A DNA stretch of 64,000 nucleotides from Bacteroidota bacterium (GTDB taxonomy: Bacteria; Bacteroidota; Bacteroidia; NS11-12g; UBA955), in contig JAEUUL010000008.1 of the NCBI GenBank assembly GCA_016787485.1, positions 62,001 through 126,000 of the forward strand, given 5' to 3'. A program made the position numbers and the translations under genes. A model generated the notes under the pieces. The model saw only the letters and a list, made by a program, of their open reading frames with translations, did not search any database and was not told where the DNA came from. The stretch's first letter is position 1. Every line of letters begins with the position of its first letter. Below, piece after piece: positions 35,526-43,138 of this stretch.

Positions 35526-35563
35526 AGGTATTTATACTCTTGTGCGCTAGTAGTATAATACCT
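35526..35563. repeat. Imperfect inverted repeat in the divergent promoter region
   Basis: AGGTATTTATAC (35526-35537) is mirrored by GTATAATACCT (35553-35563), differing by one base in length. It lies between the two divergent operons, directly upstream of a GAACTTTG box that may be the synthase -7 element. A binding site for the divergently encoded response regulator is possible. Confidence 0.45.
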
Positions 35564-35590
35564 GAACTTTGTATGTAATAATTTACAAAT

Positions 35591-38008
35591 ATGCTGAAAA
35601 ATCATGAATTCGTCAACGCCGTTCAGGGAATGGTGAACAAAGGACTGGAGCAGGGGATTGTGCACTTGTACACCGATGACGAACGGGTTGACCCGGGATA
35701 CCTGCCACTTGCAGGGGAGCAAATAGCCAATTTTGGCTCATGCAGCTACCTCGGACTGGAGCATGATGAACGGCTGAAACAGGGTGCTGTAGATGCAATC
35801 ATGCGCTACGGAACCCAGTTTTCAAGCAGCCGTGCCTATGTTTCAACCGGTGCATACGGCCTGTTTGAGGAGCAGCTGCGTGAAATATTTCAGGCACATC
35901 CTGTTGTAGCCCCCACCACCTCGCTGGGCCATATTGCCACGCTGCCCACCATAGTTGGCGACAATGACGTGGTGCTGCTGGACCACCAGGTGCACAGCAG
36001 TGTACAAACGGCGGCAAAAATTCTGAAAAGCCGGGGAATAACGGTAGAACTGATACGGCACAACCGGCCGGACCTGATAGAACAGAAGATTCTTGAATAC
36101 CAGAGCAGATGCAACCACATCTGGTATCTGGCCGATGGAATTTACAGCATGTATGGTGATGGTGCCCCGGTTGCCGAACTAACCCGGCTGATGAACAAGT
36201 ATGAGCAGTTTTACTGCTATGTGGACGATGCCCATGGAATGAGTTGCTTTGGCCGCAACGGGGCCGGATATGTGCTGGACCATGGACCGCTGCACCCCAA
36301 AATGGTGCTGGCTGTAAGTTTTGCCAAAGCTTTTGCCACAGGTGGCTCTGCCATTGTGTTTCCAAATCAGGAATGGGCTCACACCGTGCGCAGTTGTGGC
36401 GGCCCCATGATTACCTCTGGTCCGCTGCAGCCCGCCACCCTTGGCGCCGCCATTGCCAGTGCACAAATCCACCTGAGCCAGGAGATATATAGCCTGCAGG
36501 AAGACCTGCATGACAAAATACGGTTTACCGAATTCCTGTTGCAAAAGGCTGGATTGCCCCTGATCAAAGACAACCTGTCTCCGGTATTCTTTATTGGAAC
36601 TTCCGCACCAGACGCGGCTTTCAAAGTGGTAGGAAACATGATGAAAGACGGATATTACCTCAATGTTTCAGCCTTTCCTGTCGTACCTATGAAAAATGCC
36701 GGAATCCGTTTTACAATTACCCGAAGCAATGAATTTGACCAGATTGAGCAAATGGTGGCTCACCTCAAAGACCATTTTCACAATGTGATTGAAGAGGAAA
36801 ATATCAGCTTGAACAAAATTTATCAGGCATTCAAAAAAACTCCCCCTGCCCTGCCCGAAACTCCAACCCGGGTTTCAGAACCTGCAAAAAACAATGGGAT
36901 AAGTCTGCACCACCACCGCAGCGTTCAGGAACTGAACCGTGCTGAATGGGATGGATTGTTTGCCGGCAAAGGCAACTATGATGCCGCGGCACTGGAAATG
37001 ATGGAAAAAGCATTTACCCGGCAGGGCCTTCCCGAATGCCACTGGGACATGGACTACCTCATCATACGCGACAGCAGCAATACGCCGGTGCTGGCCACCT
37101 TTTTTACCAGTACTCTGGTGAAAGATGATATGCTGGCTGATGAAACCCAGAGTGAAATCCTCGAAACCTTGCGCAGAGGTGGTGATAAATACTACATGAC
37201 CAGCCGTGTTACCATGATGGGCAGCCTGATAACTGAAGGAGATCATCTGTACCTGAATGAACACCACCCGCTGCGGGAAGAAGCGCTGGGTGCAATGATG
37301 AAATTTCTGGAAACACTGCAAAAGGAAAGAAAATCAGACAGTATCATGCTCCGGGATTTCGATGCAAACAGCCATATGAACCCGGAGTCGGTTGCCACCC
37401 GCTATGACTATATGCGCAAAGAATTGCCCCTGAATTACAGCCTGGACCTCACACTTTGGAATGATTTCGAGGGGTATCTGAATCACTTGGGTTACAAAAG
37501 CCGGAGGCATATAAGGCGAAATGTGCTGCCCTTACTGGACCAGTTTGAGGTGCGCACTGATAAAACCCTTATGGATCCTGAGGTTTGGTACAAACTGTAC
37601 CTTAATGTTCAGGAAAACGGCCGTACCCTGAATACCTACCCACTTCCCGTTGAATTTTTTAAAGAGATGCAGAATACTGTGGGTTGGGATGTGTTAGAAC
37701 TGGTGGACAAACAAAGCGGAAAAGCGGTTTGTGCGGTGTACTCCTACCTCACAGGAGGTGTATGCCACACCATGCTCATCGGCCAGGATTACGATTACAA
37801 TCCATACCGTCCGGGTATGATAGAAACCATAAAACGGGCTAAAGAACTGGGCTGCACTACCGTGCAACTAGGCTACAGCGCAGATATGGAAAAAATACGT
37901 CTGGGCTGCACAGGTAAACCAAAGTTTGCACTGATACAGACCCAGGACACCTTCGCGTATGAGTATATTTCCATGCTGGACACCAAAAAGAAAGGAAACA
38001 TGGCGTGA
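35591..38008 (+). CDS. Fused alpha-oxoamine synthase/GNAT acyltransferase
   Basis: An 805-residue two-domain enzyme. Residues about 1-405 are a PLP-dependent alpha-oxoamine synthase (the KBL/serine palmitoyltransferase/BioF group): DGIYSMYGDGAPV, VDDAHG at 211-216, and the cofactor lysine Lys246 in AVSFAKAFATGG. After a linker (about 410-440), residues 440-800 resemble BioF2/FemAB-like GNAT acyltransferases (GYKSRRHIRRNVLPLLD). The first half would condense an amino acid with an acyl-CoA; the second could acylate the product amine. Sphingolipid, sulfonolipid or a small secondary lipid are candidate products, none proven. The next gene overlaps it by four bases. Confidence 0.85.
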   Translation: MLKNHEFVNAVQGMVNKGLEQGIVHLYTDDERVDPGYLPLAGEQIANFGSCSYLGLEHDERLKQGAVDAIMRYGTQFSSSRAYVSTGAYGLFEEQLREIFQAHPVVAPTTSLGHIATLPTIVGDNDVVLLDHQVHSSVQTAAKILKSRGITVELIRHNRPDLIEQKILEYQSRCNHIWYLADGIYSMYGDGAPVAELTRLMNKYEQFYCYVDDAHGMSCFGRNGAGYVLDHGPLHPKMVLAVSFAKAFATGGSAIVFPNQEWAHTVRSCGGPMITSGPLQPATLGAAIASAQIHLSQEIYSLQEDLHDKIRFTEFLLQKAGLPLIKDNLSPVFFIGTSAPDAAFKVVGNMMKDGYYLNVSAFPVVPMKNAGIRFTITRSNEFDQIEQMVAHLKDHFHNVIEEENISLNKIYQAFKKTPPALPETPTRVSEPAKNNGISLHHHRSVQELNRAEWDGLFAGKGNYDAAALEMMEKAFTRQGLPECHWDMDYLIIRDSSNTPVLATFFTSTLVKDDMLADETQSEILETLRRGGDKYYMTSRVTMMGSLITEGDHLYLNEHHPLREEALGAMMKFLETLQKERKSDSIMLRDFDANSHMNPESVATRYDYMRKELPLNYSLDLTLWNDFEGYLNHLGYKSRRHIRRNVLPLLDQFEVRTDKTLMDPEVWYKLYLNVQENGRTLNTYPLPVEFFKEMQNTVGWDVLELVDKQSGKAVCAVYSYLTGGVCHTMLIGQDYDYNPYRPGMIETIKRAKELGCTTVQLGYSADMEKIRLGCTGKPKFALIQTQDTFAYEYISMLDTKKKGNMA

Positions 38009-38322
38009 AACGGGAAAGGAAAAATACAGAACTGTTTCACCTTACTCCGTCTGAATATCAGGCCCTGGGTGTCCGGAGCCGGGCCAAAATTCTGGAATGG
38101 AAAGGTGAAAAGCTCATAGGGCCTGTTACCGGACAGGATTGTGATTACTCACTGTACTCCCTGTACCGGTTTCTGATAGAAAAAATAGAAAAAGTAGATG
38201 GCACTCTCATGGATTTGCGCATTCTGCACACAACGCAGCATTTGCACCGCTATGCGAGAAGCATACGCATAGAACTGGATGATGGGAAACTTGTGGTACA
38301 GAAACGGCAAGATGATGGATAG
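38005..38322 (+). CDS. Small protein coupled to the oxoamine synthase fusion
   Basis: A 105-residue protein starting at GTG, which overlaps the synthase stop (GTGA). It is soluble, with a basic start and the blocks LTPSEYQALGVRSRAKILEWKGEKL and YSLYRFLIEKIEKVDG. I recognise no family. Tight coupling to the fused enzyme suggests a partner or regulatory subunit, but that is inference only. Confidence 0.7.
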   Translation: MKRERKNTELFHLTPSEYQALGVRSRAKILEWKGEKLIGPVTGQDCDYSLYSLYRFLIEKIEKVDGTLMDLRILHTTQHLHRYARSIRIELDDGKLVVQKRQDDG

Positions 38323-38326
38323 TCCT

Positions 38327-39820
38327 TCAGGCCGGCAAACCGGTCAATTCAGTTCCATAGTGGACAATATGCCCTTTATCCAGCACCAGAAAACGGTCTC
38401 CAAGGGCACGGGCTACCTGCAGATTGTGGGTAATGAAGATGTAGATCATGCCGGTTTGCGCCTGCAAGGACTTTAATAAATCCAGTATTTGCTTTTGCAC
38501 CAGCGGGTCCAGGGCAGCTACAGATTCATCCAGAATTAACACCCTGGGTTCGGAAGCCAAAGCCCTGGCTATGCAGAGTCTCTGTCTTTGTCCACCGGAA
38601 AGCTGATGTGGGTAACCATTTGCCATCTCCCTGCTCAGGCCCACTTTCCCAAGCAGTGCCATTGCTTTTGCATTCGCAGCCGCGTGGTTTTCTCCTTTTA
38701 CCCTGAAAACTTCTGATACTGTGTACAAATTGGTCAATTCCATGTTCAGACTGGCATATGGATCCTGAAAAACCATTTGAATACCTGTGGGTTTTCCTGT
38801 TTTTAATCTCGCCCCATTGAAATACAACATTCCGGTATCGGCATCTTCCAGGCCGGTGAGTATGCGGGCAATCGTGGATTTTCCACTGCCCGAGAAGCCC
38901 ACCAGGGCCAGAGTTTGCCCGGATGACAACGCAAATGATACATCTTTAAGAGCCTCGAACAGCTTTCCTTTGTGCCTGTACAGTTTTCCCAAATGTTCTG
39001 CCTTTAGAATTGCATCTGAATCGGCCACTCTATGGTTTTTGGCAGTTGGATTGGCGTCCAGGAGTTCCCGCACATAGGGATGTGGATTTTCCGACAGCAC
39101 TTCTTCACGGGTTCCCGAAACCACCACTTCACCCCGGCGCATTACAGTAATAAACCGGCAATATTTTGCCACCGTTTCCAGATCATGGCTAACCAAAATC
39201 AGCGCAGACCCCATCTTTGTGCAGGTATCCACCAGGGCATCCATAACCCCGGAGGCAGAAATGGTGTCCAGTGCTGTTGTGGGTTCATCGGCCAGCAGCA
39301 GTGCCGGCTTGTGCAAACTCGCCATTGCAATCATGATCCGTTGTCTTTGCCCGCCGCTGATCTGGTGCGGATAGCTTTGCAAAAACCGTTCGGTTTCCGT
39401 AAATCCCACCTGCAGCAACGCTTTATTGATCTCTTCTGCTGCATTTTGTGCACTGCCATGTACACACCACGCTTCCATCAACTGTTCCCCGCAGGTCATC
39501 TGGGGATTCAGCGCAGTCATTGGTTCCTGAAAAACCATACCGATATGGCGGCCACGCAGTGTTCTCCATATTTTTTCACTTGTATTATATAAGGAGTGGT
39601 TGATTTCGCCCAGATGAAAAACTGCCTCACCGGTGCAGGTAAGTCCGGGTGCCAGGAGCCCGGCAATTGAAAGCAATGTGAGAGACTTGCCACTGCCGCT
39701 TTCGCCTATGATGCCATGAATTTCTCCGGGCCTGACCCATAAACGGGGCACAGTGGCCAAAGTGCGCTTTCCGCTGGCAATCTGCATATTGTTCAGTTTC
39801 AGCAAAACCTCTTTATCCAT
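38327..39820 (-). CDS. Tandem ABC ATPase of the oligopeptide transporter type
   Basis: A 497-residue protein with two complete ATPase domains, like DppD and DppF fused. Domain one (about 1-245) has GESGSGKS, ISGGQRQRIMIAM and LLLADEPTTALD. Domain two (about 265-497) has GFSGSGKST, LSGGQRQRLCIARAL and VLILDESVAALD. It would power an opp/dpp-type importer, but no permease or binding protein gene adjoins it, so partners must lie elsewhere. The ATG at 39820 is used; the in-frame TTG at 39829 falls within the promoter box. It is tail to tail with the small gene at 38005. Confidence 0.9.
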   Translation of the reverse strand: MDKEVLLKLNNMQIASGKRTLATVPRLWVRPGEIHGIIGESGSGKSLTLLSIAGLLAPGLTCTGEAVFHLGEINHSLYNTSEKIWRTLRGRHIGMVFQEPMTALNPQMTCGEQLMEAWCVHGSAQNAAEEINKALLQVGFTETERFLQSYPHQISGGQRQRIMIAMASLHKPALLLADEPTTALDTISASGVMDALVDTCTKMGSALILVSHDLETVAKYCRFITVMRRGEVVVSGTREEVLSENPHPYVRELLDANPTAKNHRVADSDAILKAEHLGKLYRHKGKLFEALKDVSFALSSGQTLALVGFSGSGKSTIARILTGLEDADTGMLYFNGARLKTGKPTGIQMVFQDPYASLNMELTNLYTVSEVFRVKGENHAAANAKAMALLGKVGLSREMANGYPHQLSGGQRQRLCIARALASEPRVLILDESVAALDPLVQKQILDLLKSLQAQTGMIYIFITHNLQVARALGDRFLVLDKGHIVHYGTELTGLPA

Positions 39821-39826
39821 GCAGGG

Positions 39827-39834
39827 CAAAGGTA
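39827..39834 (-). promoter_or_regulatory. -7 box of the ABC ATPase gene
   Basis: TACCTTTG on the minus strand, exact to the consensus, ends six bases before the ATG at 39820, so the message should be leaderless. Confidence 0.55.
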
Positions 39835-39865
39835 TGGCAAAGCGCAGTGGCTTGTAAACCCATAA

Positions 39866-39892
39866 AAAAAGCCCCGTTGCCGGGGCTTTTTA
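39866..39892 (-). terminator. Terminator of the exbB-exbD-exbD-tonB operon
   Basis: An 11-bp stem (AAAAAGCCCCG and its complement) around a 4-base loop, followed on the minus strand by further T. It starts 16 bases beyond the tonB stop. Confidence 0.85.
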
Positions 39893-39907
39893 AAAAGTCA
39901 TATTGCA

Positions 39908-40729
39908 TTATTGCAAAGTAAGCTTGATAGGAATTTGTCTCCAGGCTTTTACCATGGTTCCGTTGTTTTGGGCCGGTATCCAGCGGGGAGATTTTTTCAA
40001 AATCCTGAACGCTTCCTGGGTAAACTCAGGGCAAGCCTTGGTTTCATCCACAGCTTTGACGTTACTGATACTGCCGTCTACATCCACAACGAAACGCAGG
40101 AGCACATAGCCGTTAATGTTTTCTTCCTGACAGCGCGGAGGATATTCGAAGGCAGAACTCACATATTCAATAAATTTTGCATCGCCACCCGGATAGGAAG
40201 CCTGAATATCCACCTTGGTGAGGGGTTCACCGCTACCCGGAGGGTCAAGGGGAGAACCACCGCTGCCACCATCTTCAGGGGCAAAGGGATCTTTGGCACC
40301 TTTTTTTGTGGTAGCTCCCGGGTTCGGAATATCATCAGGCGGGGTTACAGGGTCGTCAGCCTTTGCTTTTGGATTGATTTTAGGCACCACATACTGGGTA
40401 GAAGCAATGGGTTCCGGCTCTTTGGTTTTCGGCGGATCCTTTGGTTTTTCTTCTTCTTCCTCCGGCGGCTTCACATCATCCAGTGTGGTTACCACAATTT
40501 TCACTTTGGGTTTGCCTTTGTTACCGGCGCCCAGGCTGGTAATAATAAGTGGTGTGGCGGCAATAACAGACACCAGAGCACAGGCGGCAATGGTGGCCAA
40601 TACCTTGCTGCGGCGGTAAAGGGTACGAATCTGGTAAGCACCGTATCCTTTGAACCTGTCGGCAAAAACCAACTCAACCCTCTCGTCTGATTCGGGCTGG
40701 TTCCATGAGTTAAACATATTCTCTGCCAT
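39908..40729 (-). CDS. tonB: TonB family energy-transducing protein
   Basis: A 273-residue protein. A cytoplasmic N-terminal tail of about 40 residues precedes one membrane helix (about 44-68, VLATIAACALVSVIAATPLIITS). The periplasmic linker is rich in Pro, Glu and Lys (PPEEEEEKPKDPPKTKEPEP) and then Gly. The C-terminal TonB domain (about 180-273) has YPGGDAKFIEYVSSAFEYP and GYVLLRFVVDVDGSISNVK. It passes the energy of the ExbB-ExbD motor to outer-membrane receptors. It is last in the four-gene operon. Confidence 0.93.
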   Translation of the reverse strand: MAENMFNSWNQPESDERVELVFADRFKGYGAYQIRTLYRRSKVLATIAACALVSVIAATPLIITSLGAGNKGKPKVKIVVTTLDDVKPPEEEEEKPKDPPKTKEPEPIASTQYVVPKINPKAKADDPVTPPDDIPNPGATTKKGAKDPFAPEDGGSGGSPLDPPGSGEPLTKVDIQASYPGGDAKFIEYVSSAFEYPPRCQEENINGYVLLRFVVDVDGSISNVKAVDETKACPEFTQEAFRILKKSPRWIPAQNNGTMVKAWRQIPIKLTLQ

Positions 40730-40736
40730 AACCTGC

Positions 40737-41375
40737 TTACTTACCTTGTTTTTTAATCAACTCTTTTTCCATGGGGGCCATTCCTTCATCCACTACAAAG
40801 TATTTCGCGATTTGTGTAATCATGAATTCATCAATTACATCAATCATGTTTTTGTAGGTGGCTTTTTCGTCGGCTTTTACCAATACAACCAGATCGCTGG
40901 CGGCTTGCGCAGCTTTCACTTCACGGTCCACCTTGTTCTTCGCTGCTGTATCGGCCTCATTTATTTTTTCCATACGCCCCTGCAATTCCTTCAACTTGTT
41001 GATGAGTTTCAGGTTGCGTTCAGCCAATACCTTGCGCAGTCCGTTCTTGGTGTAGTCTATGGTCTCAAGCTGTGCCTTCTCGTCCAGTGCGCCAGTGTAG
41101 TAATAGAGTTTGTCGTCACCTGACAAGAGGAGTGTAATCCCATTGCGTACTTCCGGTGCCTTTACATCGGGGTTGTTTTTATCCAGTTTTTCCGGAAAAA
41201 TCATTCGCAACACCTTGGGCTTGCTAAAGGTGGATGTAAGTACAAAGAAGGTAAGGAGCAGGAAAGCAAGGTCCACCATGGGGGTCATATCCACCCGGGT
41301 ACTTTGTTTCTTGGCGCGTTTCTTATCATGTTTACCACCATGATGCGAGCCGCCACCTGAATTTAATTCTGCCAT
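40737..41375 (-). CDS. exbD: ExbD/TolR-type motor protein, second copy
   Basis: A 212-residue protein. After a Gly/His/Lys-rich cytoplasmic start (GGGSHHGGKHDKKRAKK) comes the membrane helix VDMTPMVDLAFLLLTFFVLTS, whose Asp is the proton-path residue of the family. A long periplasmic part follows, containing a predicted coiled coil (about 115-150). It is seven bases upstream of tonB. Two different ExbD copies in one operon are common in Bacteroidota. Confidence 0.92.
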   Translation of the reverse strand: MAELNSGGGSHHGGKHDKKRAKKQSTRVDMTPMVDLAFLLLTFFVLTSTFSKPKVLRMIFPEKLDKNNPDVKAPEVRNGITLLLSGDDKLYYYTGALDEKAQLETIDYTKNGLRKVLAERNLKLINKLKELQGRMEKINEADTAAKNKVDREVKAAQAASDLVVLVKADEKATYKNMIDVIDEFMITQIAKYFVVDEGMAPMEKELIKKQGK

Positions 41376-41387
41376 TTCTTTATCTCC

Positions 41388-42059
41388 TTATTTGTCTTTG
41401 GGCTTGCTTTCGAGCCCGGTTATCATCTGAAACTGTTTGACTTTCGCATCGCGGAATACTTGTATAACGTGTTTTACCACATCATATTTCGCGTTGGCAT
41501 CCGCCTTTACAGCAAACTGTATATAATTATCCTTGTCGAAATCCAGTTTGCGGTTTTTGGCTTCTTCTTCTCTTTGCTTAAAATCTTTATGTGCCTCCAG
41601 TCTTGCATAGTATGCCCACCAGTAGAGTTGTCCTTTTTTCCCTGTGGTATCATAGGGTATACCGTTTTGCTTCACCTTGGTACGTTCATTTCCATCCAGT
41701 GACAAATATTGTCTCAGATTTTCAATGCTCATACCGATGCTTCCGGCTCCGGTAAATTTAAGAACTTCCTCGTCTGTGGGTTTTATATCATATTGCTTGC
41801 ATACAGACCGGAAAACTTTGGCTTTCACGGCAGCATGTGTAATATCTATGAAAGCTTGTCCTTCGCTGTTCACCGTAATGAGAAACACCTGTTTGGGAAT
41901 CTCTCTTATGGTGGTGCTTGTAGGTGGGTCTACCACCACAGGCTCCTGCATGCGAAAACTGGCGGTAAGCATAAAGAACGTTACCAGCAAAAATGCCAGA
42001 TCCACCATGGGCGTCATGTCCAGGGAGGGGGTCTGTTGGGGCATCTTTATTTTTGGCAT
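41388..42059 (-). CDS. exbD: ExbD/TolR-type motor protein, first copy
   Basis: A 223-residue protein with membrane helix SLDMTPMVDLAFLLVTFFML at about 12-32, carrying the essential Asp. The periplasmic domain contains a TolR-like strand pattern (KQVFLITVNSEGQAFIDI) and a charged helical insertion (EAHKDFKQREEEAKNRK). It differs enough from its downstream neighbour that the two may form a hetero-dimer in the motor. Confidence 0.92.
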   Translation of the reverse strand: MPKIKMPQQTPSLDMTPMVDLAFLLVTFFMLTASFRMQEPVVVDPPTSTTIREIPKQVFLITVNSEGQAFIDITHAAVKAKVFRSVCKQYDIKPTDEEVLKFTGAGSIGMSIENLRQYLSLDGNERTKVKQNGIPYDTTGKKGQLYWWAYYARLEAHKDFKQREEEAKNRKLDFDKDNYIQFAVKADANAKYDVVKHVIQVFRDAKVKQFQMITGLESKPKDK

Positions 42060-42125
42060 GGTTCTCCTTTATTGTTACTTATCCGTTTGTTCTGAAAAAG
42101 GTAAATGGTTTTCTGAAAAATATTT

Positions 42126-42935
42126 TCAGGCGTTGTGGTGGCTCTGGAAATCAGACACAATGGAGTACCCGGCTTCGTCCATGCTGTAGGTAAGGCTGTC
42201 GATGCGGTTTGAGAAATAGTTGTACGCAACGATAGCGATGGTAGAAGCGATGATACCAAAGGCTGTATTTACCAGTGCCTCGGAGATACCTGTAGCCAGG
42301 GCCGCAGTATCAGGAGCACCTGTATTGGCCAGAGCCGCAAATGCGCGGATCATACCGAATACAGTTCCAATCAGACCGATAAGGGTACCGATGGATGCAC
42401 AGGTAGAGATAATGATCAGATTCTTGCTCAGCATGGGCAATTCCAGCGTGGTGGCTTCTTCCAGTTCTTTCTCGATGGCTGCTTTCTTCTCATCGTGGGT
42501 AAGCTTGTTGTCCACTTTCGCCAGTTTATAGCGGGTCAGTCCACTGCGAACCACATTGGCAAGGCTGCCTTTCTGCTTGTCGCAGGCAGCAATGGCATCA
42601 TCAATGCGTCCACCGCTGAGCAGCTCCATCACACGGCGTATGAAAGAGGATGCAGAACCTTTACCACTTGCATTGGACAAGGTGATGAAACGTTCAATCA
42701 CGATAAGCAATACAGTGATGTTTACAGCCACCAGCAGCGGCACGATAAACCCACCGCGGTGGATAATACCCAAAATGTTTACAGGATGTCCTTTCAGAAC
42801 GTCGCCATTTTCAAAGTTCATGGCATTACCCATGATGAAATTGAAGATGAGGATACCCACCACAAGGGAAAACAGAATGGAGGCACCGGCGAACCAGCCC
42901 ATGGGGTTACCGGATTTTTTGGTTGTGTTATTCAT
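42126..42935 (-). CDS. exbB: MotA/TolQ/ExbB proton channel protein
   Basis: A 269-residue inner-membrane protein with hydrophobic helices near 13-35, 60-85, about 165-190 and 205-235. The MotA/TolQ/ExbB core includes LLSGGRIDDAIAACDKQKGSLANVVRSGL and LIGLIGTVFGMIRAF. It forms the ring that converts the proton gradient into work for TonB. As first gene of the operon it is preceded by a full promoter. Confidence 0.93.
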   Translation of the reverse strand: MNNTTKKSGNPMGWFAGASILFSLVVGILIFNFIMGNAMNFENGDVLKGHPVNILGIIHRGGFIVPLLVAVNITVLLIVIERFITLSNASGKGSASSFIRRVMELLSGGRIDDAIAACDKQKGSLANVVRSGLTRYKLAKVDNKLTHDEKKAAIEKELEEATTLELPMLSKNLIIISTCASIGTLIGLIGTVFGMIRAFAALANTGAPDTAALATGISEALVNTAFGIIASTIAIVAYNYFSNRIDSLTYSMDEAGYSIVSDFQSHHNA

Positions 42936-42964
42936 ATGGAAATGTATGGTTTTCTAGGAAACTG

Positions 42965-42996
42965 CAAACATAGCGCGATGCAGCGTTAAAAGCAAA
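42965..42996 (-). promoter_or_regulatory. Promoter of the exbB operon
   Basis: On the minus strand TTTG and an exact TATGTTTG box are 20 bases apart. The leader to the exbB ATG is about 24 bases. Confidence 0.6.
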
Positions 42997-43138
42997 TGAC
43001 CAAATTGTTACCAACGGGGGCATTCCCTGCTTCAACTCCGCGGAATGATTCAGTAAATCGGACATGTTGGAAACTTAAACCACCCGGATTTATAAAATCG
43101 TGTGCAGTGGTGTAAACTTGACACAAAAATCACAATTC

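Noticed and set aside
40215-40619. Plus-strand frame opposite tonB with Gly/Ser-rich product
   Set aside because: It is the complement of the Pro/Glu-rich TonB linker.
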